A stretch of DNA of 64,000 nucleotides from Rhizobium sp. BK196 (lineage in GTDB: Bacteria > Pseudomonadota > Alphaproteobacteria > Rhizobiales > Rhizobiaceae), in contig NZ_JACHZB010000001.1 in NCBI RefSeq assembly GCF_014193255.1, positions 1,024,018 through 1,088,017 of the forward strand. The letters are read 5' to 3'. The notes below the pieces were generated by a model, which saw only the letters and a program-made list of their open reading frames with translations, was not told where the DNA came from and did no database searches. The first letter of the stretch is position 1. Each line of letters starts with the position of its first letter. The position numbers were made by a program, and so were the translations under genes. This document shows positions 44,206 to 51,166 of this stretch, in pieces.

Positions 44206-44649
44206 TTACTGCTGGGGCAGAATGATTTTCTGTTCTGTGGTGCTCTTTACGGGCTTCTCTCCGGGCACGTGCGACATCGTGCGCGTCGTGCTCTGCAGTG
44301 AATCTTCACCGGCGGTTGTCTTTGTCCTCGATTTGCTGAAGGTGCCCTTGTCGACGGCCTGAGCCTTGGTCTGCGCCTTCAGTTTTTCGCTGTTGTCGTT
44401 GACGTGCGTCTTGCTTGTTGCCTTGCCGTCGACGGCCGCAGCGCTACCGCCAGAGCCGATGGAGGAGGTTGTGCCGCCCTCCGTCTGACAGACACCTGCG
44501 GTTCCTACAGAGCTCGCGGACGTACCGCCTGCAGCGGCGCTCCCTCCCGTCCCGACTGTGCCCGCAGCTGTGCATTCCTCTGCCGAGACGGTGGCTGTTG
44601 CAGACAAGAGCGCGAAGGTCATCACGCCAATAAGTTTGATCCTCTTCAT
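44206..44649 (-). CDS. Secreted repeat protein 3 (VGTGGS-type, degenerate)
   Basis: A 147-residue protein with a clear signal peptide (IKLIGVMTFALLSATATVSA). The mature N-terminal half has three degenerate copies of the motif seen in full in the neighbouring gene (TVGTGGSAAAGGTSAS, SVGTAGVCQTEGGTTS, SIGSGGSAAA); the C-terminal half is polar and Lys/Thr-rich. Cys residues lie in the repeats. Ribosome site GGAGAG. It follows the middle gene by 9 bases in the same operon. No known family is recognised. Confidence 0.65.
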   Translation of the reverse strand: MKRIKLIGVMTFALLSATATVSAEECTAAGTVGTGGSAAAGGTSASSVGTAGVCQTEGGTTSSIGSGGSAAAVDGKATSKTHVNDNSEKLKAQTKAQAVDKGTFSKSRTKTTAGEDSLQSTTRTMSHVPGEKPVKSTTEQKIILPQQ

Positions 44650-44658
44650 TGGTCTCTC

Positions 44659-45006
44659 CTAGTTTTTCGGTTTGGTGACGGAGCAGGTGCCATCGGACCG
44701 CTTGGTGATAACCGTGCCGTCCGGCCGCGTAACGCTCGCCGTCGAGGAACTGTCGATACTTCCCGAACCTGCTGAGGAGCTCGATGCCGACGACGACGCC
44801 GAAGTTGATGACCCGGTTCCGGTCGTCGTCGATGATGTTACCTTGCCGTTTCCTGCCGTTACTGTGGTGGACATGTCGCCAGAAGCGGACTTTCCCTCGA
44901 TCACGGTACATGTCGATCCATCATCCAGCTTGATATCTTCGGCTCCAGCCTGCGCTGCGATGAGCAGAGCGGCTCCATACATGAGTGATTTTGTAGCATG
45001 AGACAT
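44659..45006 (-). CDS. Secreted Ser-rich protein 2
   Basis: A 115-residue protein with a signal peptide (MYGAALLIAAQAGA), a short LDDGSTCTVIEGKSASGDMS segment, a long Ser/Thr/Gly run (SSTSASSSASSSSAGSGS), and a C-terminal half-repeat TRPDGTVITKRSDGTCSVTK that echoes the start (DGSTCTV / DGTCSVT). Each half has one Cys, which could pair. GGAGG precedes ATG. Middle gene of the repeat-protein operon; function unknown. Confidence 0.65.
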   Translation of the reverse strand: MSHATKSLMYGAALLIAAQAGAEDIKLDDGSTCTVIEGKSASGDMSTTVTAGNGKVTSSTTTGTGSSTSASSSASSSSAGSGSIDSSSTASVTRPDGTVITKRSDGTCSVTKPKN

Positions 45007-45027
45007 TGTTGGCCTCCGAATGAAGAT

Positions 45028-45051
45028 GGCCGGCGTCTTGAAACGCCGGCC
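45028..45051 (-). other. Stem-loop after the repeat-protein gene
   Basis: GGCCGGCGT and ACGCCGGCC form a 9-base stem with a 6-base loop 7 bases after the stop of the first repeat gene. No T-run follows, so partial termination or mRNA processing within the operon is more likely than full termination. Confidence 0.55.
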
Positions 45052-45057
45052 CAGTGG

Positions 45058-45564
45058 TTAGCACGATTGGGTCGAGCCGTTCTTCTTCACCTGTCCTGGA
45101 GCACAGCCCTTCTTTCCGTTGTTCTCATGAGAGGAGCCTGCCTGGCTTGCGCCGGTCCCCACGGTGCTGCCGCTCTGCCCGCTTCCTGCGGAAGAACCGC
45201 CCGTACCGACGGAGCTGCTGGAGGTTCCACCCCCCGCAGACGAGCCGCCCGTCCCAAGGGTGGAGGACGAACCGGAGCCCGAGCCTGAGCCAGCCGCCGA
45301 ACCACCTGTGCCGACTGTACTGCTGGAGGTCCCGCCACCTGCCGAAGAGCCACCGGTGCCAACGGTCGACGAGCTGCCAGACGGACAGTTAGTCGCCCCT
45401 GCGGTGCAATCGCCTCCGGCGGAGCTTCCGCCAGTACCAACGGTGCTGCTGGACGTGCCACCGCCCGCAGACGAGCCACCGGTGCCAACTGTGCTTGATG
45501 ACTGCGCGAATGCCGTGCTTGCGAGAAGGGCAGCCGCGAACGCGATGCCGGTTGCCTTGAACAT
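45058..45564 (-). CDS. Secreted protein of seven VGTGGSSAGGG-type repeats
   Basis: A 168-residue protein. The signal peptide (MFKATGIAFAAALLASTAFA) is followed by seven tandem repeats of about 16 residues, core S-(T/S)-(V/L)-GTGGSSAGGGTS. The second repeat carries an insert with two Cys (CTAGATNCPSG). The C-terminus (KKGCAPGQVKKNGSTQSC) has two more Cys and resembles Cys-Pro-Gly-Lys ends of other rhizobial secreted proteins. ATG at 45564 follows GGAGGA. The Gly/Ser repeats should be flexible, so a surface or matrix role is conceivable, but nothing in the sequence proves it. First gene of a three-gene operon. Confidence 0.7.
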   Translation of the reverse strand: MFKATGIAFAAALLASTAFAQSSSTVGTGGSSAGGGTSSSTVGTGGSSAGGDCTAGATNCPSGSSSTVGTGGSSAGGGTSSSTVGTGGSAAGSGSGSGSSSTLGTGGSSAGGGTSSSSVGTGGSSAGSGQSGSTVGTGASQAGSSHENNGKKGCAPGQVKKNGSTQSC

Positions 45565-46010
45565 GGAAAATTCCTCCATCGATTGTTGAACCAGTGCCGG
45601 ATCGAAGCGACCAGCTGTCAGACGAACGACGGTATGCACTGACTGTTCCTCATCACGGACTTCAGTCGAGGGTACCTCGGACCATCGTCTGATGGTCCGA
45701 TCCTGCGATCGCTCGAGATCCCCGTTCCGCAAACATGTATCTGCCGGTGCATATGCTGGATGAGGACGATGAAGCGGCAGGATTGGCAAGATCTTTTCAG
45801 CTAGAAGCCGGCGGGAATCGCCCGCCGGGCGGCCTGTCTCGCCTCAGGCTGTCAGTCTCTTGACTGCGGGCTTCCCTGCCTTGGAGAAATATTTCTCCCC
45901 GACCATCCTCCCGATGCCGGCAATGCCATGCCCGTCCCGCATAAGCGCCACGCCCCCGGCACATCCCTTGCATCGTTAACAATACACCATCCCATCGGGA
46001 GTATTGTGTC
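45565..46010. other. Promoter region of the repeat-protein operon, with palindrome
   Basis: This region of 446 bases holds no credible full gene. At 45677-45700 the palindrome TCGGACCATC-GTCT-GATGGTCCGA has a perfect 10-base stem about 115 bases upstream of the repeat-protein ATG, a possible operator. A 33-codon open stretch at 45942-45844 (minus; EKYFSKAGKPAVKRL) could be the tail of a lost gene but has no ribosome site that I can support. Confidence 0.5.
45979..46007 (+). promoter_or_regulatory. Inverted repeat enclosing the ribosome site of the DUF982 gene
   Basis: ACAATAC (45979-45985) and GTATTGT (46001-46007) are complementary, and CCC (45991-45993) can pair with GGG (45997-45999) inside. 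The ribosome site GGGAG (45997-46001) is thus held in a stem 9-10 bases before ATG. It could be an operator or an mRNA structure that limits translation. Confidence 0.45.
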
Positions 46011-46274
46011 ATGGAATGGGACACTCCAATCGAATTCGATCCCGTGATCCTGATGTTTCACGATCCGGATAGGCTCCTATCCGTGCGAACGGCTATCGGA
46101 GCCGCCAACGCGCTCATGACGGAATTCCCTTGCGATGACGGAGAGGAATTTCTTGCGGCGATCAAGGCCTGTCTTGATGTCATGCAGGGCAACGCCAGCC
46201 CCGAGGAATTGAGAGCGGCAATCATTCGCGCTGCAGCCGAGGCCGGGATTACCGCCATCGCCGTCCTTCACTGA
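46011..46274 (+). CDS. DUF982 family protein
   Basis: An 87-residue DUF982 protein, a small family very common in Rhizobium and mostly on plasmids or in accessory regions. The core VRTAIGAANALMTEFPCDDG followed by EEFLAAIKACLDVMQGNASP and EELRAAIIRAAAEAGI matches the family. Its biochemical role is unknown. GGGAG before ATG lies inside an inverted repeat. Confidence 0.8.
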   Translation: MEWDTPIEFDPVILMFHDPDRLLSVRTAIGAANALMTEFPCDDGEEFLAAIKACLDVMQGNASPEELRAAIIRAAAEAGITAIAVLH

Positions 46275-46357
46275 GCTGTCTGTTTCTTGACCAGACCCGA
46301 GGCAGTGCCTTGCCGGCTCTGCGCGTCCTCGGGAATGGCCGCCTGATGCCCGATTTT

Positions 46358-46621
46358 GTAAGCGCTGCCATGCGTCCGCAAATTTCGTAAGCGCGCTTCT
46401 TGAACAAAATCAGAGGCTTAACGATCGCACTTACGAACTTACGAAATTACGGCACCTCTCCAACTCTCATAGCGATAGTCGACAGCCTCTCGAATACCGG
46501 TCTGTCCCCACCTGTGTTTCGTCATTGTCTCCGAAAGTCTGTAAGCCTACCAATAAATAACTGAAAACATTGAGGAAATTCGCTTACGAAGTTTATGTAA
46601 GCAATCGTAAGCGCTGTAAGC
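46358..46621. repeat. Dense array of GTAAGC / CTTACG repeats
   Basis: Within about 265 noncoding bases GTAAGC occurs at 46358, 46387, 46541, 46597, 46607 and 46616, its complement GCTTAC at 46582, and the related CTTACG at 46430 and 46438. Several extend to TTCGTAAGCG or CTTACGAA. The last three direct copies are spaced 9-10 bases apart. By chance one would expect far less than one. The array lies directly downstream of the VapE-like primase gene, so an origin (iterons) or regulator-binding cluster is plausible. Confidence 0.75.
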
Positions 46622-46689
46622 AACTGCGCAGGCGGCCCGCAAGACAAACCGCCGGAAGGCCGGCGTCTCCCGGGCATGCGCCTGCGACC

Positions 46690-48003
46690 CTAGAAGCGCC
46701 ATTCGCGCCTTCGCGACCCGGACTCGAACTCGATGCGGCCATCAGCCCATCTCGCCCACGGCTTCCCGCTCACATCGCCACGAACATAAACTCTCACAGC
46801 CTCGCGCCCGCGATTGGAAACCACCGCCTGCGGTTCGAACCCCAGCCCGACAAGCGCCCTCTGCAGGTTGCCGCGCCAGCCGGTGGGCAGGCGGCTGGCG
46901 TCCTCGCTTCCGCCGGTCAGGAGCCTGCGCATGTCCGCGCACGGCACCATCATCTCGCCCTCAGGGATCAGGTCGCGGATGATGTCGTAGGTGGGGCCGA
47001 AATCCATCACGCCCTGATGCAGGGCTTCGAGATCGGCCTCCAACGCCGGGTCGCCCAAACACAGGAGCTCATGCTGATAGATCGTCATGACCTCGGCCCA
47101 GATCTGCGCGCGGTCGGCGCGGATAGCCGCGAGATCGATCGCTTTGGGCCTGACCGGCCACCAGCGGCGGTTGCCGCTCGTATCGGTCAGGAACTCGTCG
47201 GCGTTGGTCGTGGCGTAGAACACGAACTGGCGGGGCACGTCGTCCGACTTCTGCTGATACGCCCCGCGTGCGGTATCGACGCGAATCGTGATGAACTTCC
47301 TGATCGTCTCGATCTCCCTGGTCGACCGGCCGGCAAGCTCCGCAAGCTCGACGACGCAGCGCCCCCTGGTGATCTCGATCACTTCGCGCGCGCTTTCGCC
47401 CACCGTCAGGCCGTCGGTCACCCATTCCTCGACAGGAACGAGCGCCCGGCCGAAGGACGATTTTCCGAGCCCCTGCCTGCCCTGCAGGGTCAGCACGTGG
47501 TCGAACTGGCATCCGGGCTCAAAAACGCGTCTGGCAAGCGCCGAGAGCCATTTGCGCGCGAAGGCGCGGTTCAGCCGCGTGTCATCGGCGCCGAGATAGC
47601 AGGTCAGGAACGTGTCGACCCGCCGCGTCCCATCCCATGCCTGCAGCGACGACAGCCAGTCTTTCACAGGGTGATAGGGATGCCGGCCGGCGACCTTGTC
47701 GATGATGGGATTGATGTTGAAAACCTTTGGCGTCAGGCCGAAGCTCTCAAGCCATTCCACCGCTTCGGCAAGATCGTTGTTTGTGAGCGGGCGAGGCTTC
47801 CAGTCTCCCTTGCGCAAATCCCACGGCGGCCGGCGCAGCAGCATCGTCCGACCGCTGAATTCATCGAGCGCAAGCATTCCCCGCGCGTCGGGGTGGTGTT
47901 CCAGCACCACGGTCCAGTTGAGCGTGAGGCCCGGAAGGGGATTGCCCTTGTCATTCGTCTTGAGCATGGCGAGCCAGTCGCGCGACGGCGCGTGTTCAGT
48001 CAT
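46690..48003 (-). CDS. VapE-family primase/helicase-like protein
   Basis: A protein of about 437 residues of the virulence-associated E family, P-loop proteins of phages and integrated elements. The centre holds Walker A (LTLQGRQGLGKSSFGRAL), followed by VTDGLTVGESAREVIEITRG, CVVELAELAGRSTREIETIR and FVFYATTNADEFLTDTSGNR then RWWPVR, all diagnostic. In mobile elements such proteins take part in replication initiation. ATG at 48003 overlaps the stop of the AlpA-like gene by 8 bases. No integrase, capsid or packaging gene is seen nearby. Confidence 0.85.
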   Translation of the reverse strand: MTEHAPSRDWLAMLKTNDKGNPLPGLTLNWTVVLEHHPDARGMLALDEFSGRTMLLRRPPWDLRKGDWKPRPLTNNDLAEAVEWLESFGLTPKVFNINPIIDKVAGRHPYHPVKDWLSSLQAWDGTRRVDTFLTCYLGADDTRLNRAFARKWLSALARRVFEPGCQFDHVLTLQGRQGLGKSSFGRALVPVEEWVTDGLTVGESAREVIEITRGRCVVELAELAGRSTREIETIRKFITIRVDTARGAYQQKSDDVPRQFVFYATTNADEFLTDTSGNRRWWPVRPKAIDLAAIRADRAQIWAEVMTIYQHELLCLGDPALEADLEALHQGVMDFGPTYDIIRDLIPEGEMMVPCADMRRLLTGGSEDASRLPTGWRGNLQRALVGLGFEPQAVVSNRGREAVRVYVRGDVSGKPWARWADGRIEFESGSRRREWRF

Positions 48004-48262
48004 ATGTGGCATCGGAGTTTTTCCGCGCGAGATGTGAAGGCTGCTTGGTTCCCCCGTGGGAGAAGGGGACGTCGCGCCCAGCCGCATCTGTCACCCGTTC
48101 AACAATCCACCCCTCGACCTGCCCTTCCATCCAGCCGACGGCGCGCTTGCCGATCTTCACCGGCCGCGGAAACCGGCCGTCGGCAATAAGCGCATAGAGG
48201 GTTGAGGTGGGAAGGCCCGTCCTGTTCTGAACCTCCGGGCGGCGGAGAATCCTTGATGTCAT
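47996..48262 (-). CDS. AlpA-family helix-turn-helix regulator
   Basis: An 88-residue AlpA/excisionase-like DNA-binding protein: ILRRPEVQNRTGLPTSTLYA then LIADGRFPRPVKIGKRAVGW and VEGWIVERV, the classic AlpA pattern. In P4-like elements AlpA activates the integrase or acts in excision. ATG at 48262 has AAGGAAACGG upstream; the frame reaching 48373 is not protein-like. It is coupled to the VapE-like gene. An inverted repeat GCGCCCGC / GCGGGCGC (48331-48338 / 48353-48360) lies in its leader. Confidence 0.85.
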   Translation of the reverse strand: MTSRILRRPEVQNRTGLPTSTLYALIADGRFPRPVKIGKRAVGWMEGQVEGWIVERVTDAAGRDVPFSHGGTKQPSHLARKNSDATYD

Positions 48263-48414
48263 TGACCGTTTCCTTCTGGAATGTTTCGGACATCGCCAGA
48301 CTTGTTTGGAAACGGTTGGGATATAGAATTGCGCCCGCAACGCCTGTTGTCGGCGGGCGCCTGCCGCGGGCACGGATCGTCAGCCGCGCATTGGCGGTAA
48401 GGCCGTCCGCTTGA

Positions 48415-48666
48415 TCACGCGGCGGCGTGGCTGCTCCCGGCCTGACGGCTGAAGAGACCCCGCGCGCCTTCCACCATGATGCGCAGATGCTCCGGGTCGC
48501 GCACCCCCTGCCGGTAAAGCTCGACGACGATCGCGGCGATCCGCGCGGCCTCTTCAGAGGCCTTGTCGATACCGGCTTCTTTCACAAGCGTATCGAAAAC
48601 GGGCTGGCAGGCTGCAAGATCGCGCGCGTCGAACGGCTGCGGCTTGCGAACATCGATCGATTTCAT
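48415..48666 (-). CDS. Small hypothetical protein
   Basis: An 83-residue mostly helical protein (LAACQPVFDTLVKEAGIDKA then SEEAARIAAIVVELYRQGVR) with no recognised family. ATG at 48666 is preceded by GAAGGA almost directly; a TTG three codons earlier (48675) is an alternative. It is separated from the hsp20 gene by a hairpin and lies on the same strand. Function unknown. Confidence 0.5.
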   Translation of the reverse strand: MKSIDVRKPQPFDARDLAACQPVFDTLVKEAGIDKASEEAARIAAIVVELYRQGVRDPEHLRIMVEGARGLFSRQAGSSHAAA

Positions 48667-48673
48667 GTCCTTC

Positions 48674-48702
48674 AAAAGCCGGCGCCGTCCGGCGGCGCCG
48701 GC
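48674..48702 (-). terminator. Terminator of the hsp20 gene
   Basis: On the minus strand GCCGGCGCCG and CGGCGCCGGC form a 10-base stem with a 5-base loop, followed by TTTT, about 19 bases after the hsp20 stop. It overlaps the start zone of the next small gene. Confidence 0.7.
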
Positions 48703-48720
48703 TTCCTCCTCCCCCTCCGG

Positions 48721-49194
48721 TTAAGCGACGTTCTTTTCGCCTTCGATCATCTGCATCGGCGCCTGAGAGCCCTCGGCGCTGGCGATCGCGATCTTGCGCG
48801 GCTTCATCTCTTCGGGGATCTCACGCTTCAGATCGATGGTCAGAAGGCCGTTCGTCAGCGAAGCGTTATCGACCCGGACATGGTCGGCAAGCTCGAAGCG
48901 CCGCTCGAAGGAGCGGCCGGCAATGCCGCGATGCAGGTAGTCGCCCTGCTTCTCTTCGTTCTTCTGGCCTCTGACGACCAGCACGTTGCGCTCCTGGGTG
49001 ACATCGAGGTCGGTGTCGGCAAAGCCTGCGACCGCCATCTGGATGCGGTAGTCGTTCTCGCCGGACTTGACGATGTCGTAGGGCGGCCATGTGTCGATAG
49101 CCTGCAGGCGCTGCGGATTGTTCAGAAGGTTGAGCACCCGGTCGAAGCCAATGCTCGAGCGGTAGAAGGGTGCGAAGTCGAATTCGTTTCTCAT
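48721..49194 (-). CDS. Small heat-shock protein (Hsp20/IbpA-like)
   Basis: A 157-residue alpha-crystallin-type chaperone. It begins MRNEFDFAPFYRSSIGFDRV, then PPYDIVKSGENDYRIQMAVA and GFADTDLDVTQERNVLVVRG, and ends with the crystallin stretch ERRFELADHVRVDNASLTNG then LLTIDLKREIPEEMKPRKI. It holds unfolded proteins under heat stress. ATG at 49194 has a strong site (GGAGGA). The long leader ends in a hairpin-prone ribosome site typical of rhizobial ROSE thermometers. Confidence 0.92.
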   Translation of the reverse strand: MRNEFDFAPFYRSSIGFDRVLNLLNNPQRLQAIDTWPPYDIVKSGENDYRIQMAVAGFADTDLDVTQERNVLVVRGQKNEEKQGDYLHRGIAGRSFERRFELADHVRVDNASLTNGLLTIDLKREIPEEMKPRKIAIASAEGSQAPMQMIEGEKNVA

Positions 49195-49270
49195 GACCAA
49201 ATCCTCCGTAAAGCGAGTTGGAAAGGAGACGCGTCGGAAACTGCGTCCCCGGCTTCCGGCCCCCTTTGGG
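49195..49270 (-). promoter_or_regulatory. Probable ROSE-type RNA thermometer in the hsp20 leader
   Basis: The mRNA just before the ATG reads CTCGCTTTACGGAGGATTTG. The pattern U(C/U)GCU - short loop - GGAGGA is the hallmark of ROSE elements, in which UYGCU pairs imperfectly with the ribosome site and opens on heating. An upstream hairpin (GCCGGAAGCC / GGCAGCC region) adds to the structured leader. CTTGAAAGG further upstream (near 49313) resembles a sigma-32 -35 element. Rhizobial hsp20 genes are the classical ROSE carriers. Confidence 0.6.
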
Positions 49271-49437
49271 CTGCCGGCGAATATCGATTTGGTTTGGCTT
49301 TTTTTGCCTTTCAAGAGGCCTCGAAAAATTTTTTTGAGCGCCCGGCGCCGGCCCACTTGAACCCTGAAAATACCGAAACGATCTCTTATCCGCCTGGAGA
49401 TTTTCCTCATCCGTCGAAAGTTTTTAGGAGATCGAAC

Positions 49438-49752
49438 ATGACTATCGAAGGCACGAAATCAGCCGGCTCGGCCGCTGTCGTCGACGCCATCTCGGCGTCG
49501 CATATCCTCTATCCGCATCAGCATTTTTCCCATCCCGACGAAGTGGTCGCTTCGCGGACGATGACGACCGCAGAAAAGCGCGCGATCCTCGCGTCCTGGG
49601 CGTCCGACCTCCACGCGGTCGAATCCTGTCCCGAGCTCCGCCACCCTCCGGGTGTCGCCTGCTCCATCCGCTACCAGGATATCCTCTCCGCCCTGAAGGC
49701 TCTCGACGGGCGGCAGAAGGCTCGCAAGCCTGTCTGCACCATGTTCGGATAG
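49438..49752 (+). CDS. Conserved-looking hypothetical protein
   Basis: A 104-residue protein. Its centre HILYPHQHFSHPDEVVASRT then MTTAEKRAILASWASDLHAV resembles short rhizobial proteins of unknown role that accompany stress genes. TAGGAGA precedes ATG at 49438; an open frame extends far upstream but runs opposite hsp20 and is not coding. It is divergent from hsp20 and followed 10 bases later by another small gene. Confidence 0.7.
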   Translation: MTIEGTKSAGSAAVVDAISASHILYPHQHFSHPDEVVASRTMTTAEKRAILASWASDLHAVESCPELRHPPGVACSIRYQDILSALKALDGRQKARKPVCTMFG

Positions 49753-49762
49753 GGAGGGCGGA

Positions 49763-50059
49763 ATGCGACAGAAAGCGTCACCGTCTCCATCCGCTCCAAG
49801 AGGCAACCCGATCACCGACAGGCTTGTTCTCGCGTCGAGATATTCGGAATGCCTGCGGCGGCTCTCGCGATCTGCAAAGCGGCTGCGCCACACCGATCTC
49901 GGCGAGAAGCTGATGGAGATCGCCTTATGCCTCGACCGGATGAGCGGCGACATCGCGATCGACGATGTGGGCATCGAAATCCTGAGACGCGCAGCACGCC
50001 TCATCGGCACGGTAGAAGCCCTGATCGACCGCAAGGCGAAGGCATCGATCCTGCATTGA
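49763..50059 (+). CDS. Small helical hypothetical protein
   Basis: A 98-residue Arg-rich protein (LRRLSRSAKRLRHTDLGEKL then MEIALCLDRMSGDIAIDDVG). The ribosome site GGGAGG lies between it and the preceding stop, so the two are probably co-transcribed. It resembles small rhizobial proteins of unknown function; no motif gives a role. Confidence 0.65.
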   Translation: MRQKASPSPSAPRGNPITDRLVLASRYSECLRRLSRSAKRLRHTDLGEKLMEIALCLDRMSGDIAIDDVGIEILRRAARLIGTVEALIDRKAKASILH

Positions 50060-50238
50060 ACGCTCGATCCGAAGCGACTTCCTTCTTCCAGCGTCCGAAG
50101 CGATTTCTTTTGGGCCGCCGTTAATCGCCTTTGCCGGGTCTGAGCGGCTGCAAATTTCGATAATGGTTGCTTTTTCGCGGCGGAAACGCGAGCCTCGCAT
50201 GCCCGTGCCGGGAGGCTTGGCTACGAACGGATGGACGG

Positions 50239-50490
50239 ATGGACGAAGAACAGAAAAACGCGATGCGTGAGCGCTTCAAGGCTGCGATTCGCCACGCCGA
50301 AGGCATGATCCAATTGATCGATGAATACCGTTTCGCGTTCAAGGACGTGAACGACACGAGAAGCGACAAAGAGGTCATGGACGAACAGAAGCAAATGCAT
50401 CTGCGTATGATCGAAAGTTACACCGCATACCTGGACACTCTCGATGGTCGAGACACCAAGCTGCGGTTCATCAGGATCGGCAATAACTAA
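50239..50490 (+). CDS. Small charged helical protein
   Basis: An 83-residue protein rich in Glu, Lys and Arg (MDEEQKNAMRERFKAAIRHA then EGMIQLIDEYRFAFKDVNDT), likely all helical. ATG at 50239 was chosen; no strong ribosome site is visible (cggatgg). No family is recognised. Confidence 0.5.
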   Translation: MDEEQKNAMRERFKAAIRHAEGMIQLIDEYRFAFKDVNDTRSDKEVMDEQKQMHLRMIESYTAYLDTLDGRDTKLRFIRIGNN

Positions 50491-50567
50491 ACGGTAAAAA
50501 ACTGCCTCGGCGAACCGCGCGGGTATGATCGTCGGCTTGCAAGGTGCGGTTCAGCGACGAGAGCGAA

Positions 50568-51092
50568 ATGGGCGCCAGAAACTATCTGATCGAAGGCGTG
50601 TCGGGGACGGGCAAGACCTCCGTCGCCACGGAGCTGCAGCGGCGCGGCTACCATGTCGTCCACGGTGACCGGGAGCTCGCCTACCGGGGCGATCCGCACA
50701 CCGGCGAGCCGCTGGATGGCTCCGCGCCTGAGTGGAGCGATGTCGCCTTTGCCCATAGGCACCATCTCTGGAATGTCGAAAAGGTCGCATCGCTGGCGGC
50801 CGACAAAAGCTACCCGGTCTCCTTCTTCTGCGGCGGCTCGCGGAATTTTAATCGCTTCATCCATCTCTTCGACCGGGTTTTCGTTCTCGATGTCGACCCG
50901 CAGACGCTGAAAAGACGGCTTGCCGGCAGAGGGGACGACGAGTTCGGCGGAAAACCGGCTGAACTCGATTTGGTCTTGCGCGTGCATGCGACGAAGGAAG
51001 ACATCCCCGGGAACGCGACCATCGTCGACGCCACGCAACCGCTCGCCGCCGTTGTCGACGACATTCTGTCGAAATGCGCAGAGCCCGGCTGA
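50568..51092 (+). CDS. P-loop nucleoside kinase-like protein
   Basis: A 174-residue P-loop protein. Walker A lies at the very start (LIEGVSGTGKTSVATELQRR), followed by a lid-like and base-binding region (YHVVHGDRELAYRG; VSFFCGGSRNFNRFIHLFDR) and a DVDPQTLKRRLAGR segment. This layout matches small shikimate/adenylate-kinase-like proteins of unknown substrate. ATG at 50568 gives a conventional start 10 residues before the P-loop. Confidence 0.75.
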   Translation: MGARNYLIEGVSGTGKTSVATELQRRGYHVVHGDRELAYRGDPHTGEPLDGSAPEWSDVAFAHRHHLWNVEKVASLAADKSYPVSFFCGGSRNFNRFIHLFDRVFVLDVDPQTLKRRLAGRGDDEFGGKPAELDLVLRVHATKEDIPGNATIVDATQPLAAVVDDILSKCAEPG

Positions 51093-51166
51093 AGGCAATC
51101 GAAAACCGCCCGAAACGAACGGGCCTGTGCTAATCTGCCGTCTCGGACGAACCGTGGGTGGCAGCG

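Noticed and set aside
44206..45564. Tandem repeats that could be mistaken for a CRISPR array
   Set aside because: The repeats are in frame, encode VGTGGSS-type protein repeats and have no unique spacers; no cas genes are present in the window.
45844..45942. 33-codon frame (minus) ending KPAVKRLTA
   Set aside because: No ribosome site or known family; could be a gene remnant but evidence is too weak for a feature of its own.
46570..48189. 539-codon open frame on the plus strand
   Set aside because: It is antisense to the VapE-like gene, which has Walker and family motifs, and shows no domain of its own.
49618..49632. TCGAATCCTGTC match to the tRNA-Arg 3' end, a possible att site
   Set aside because: Only about a dozen bases match, it lies inside a coding sequence and the match does not extend into the acceptor stem; best explained by chance.
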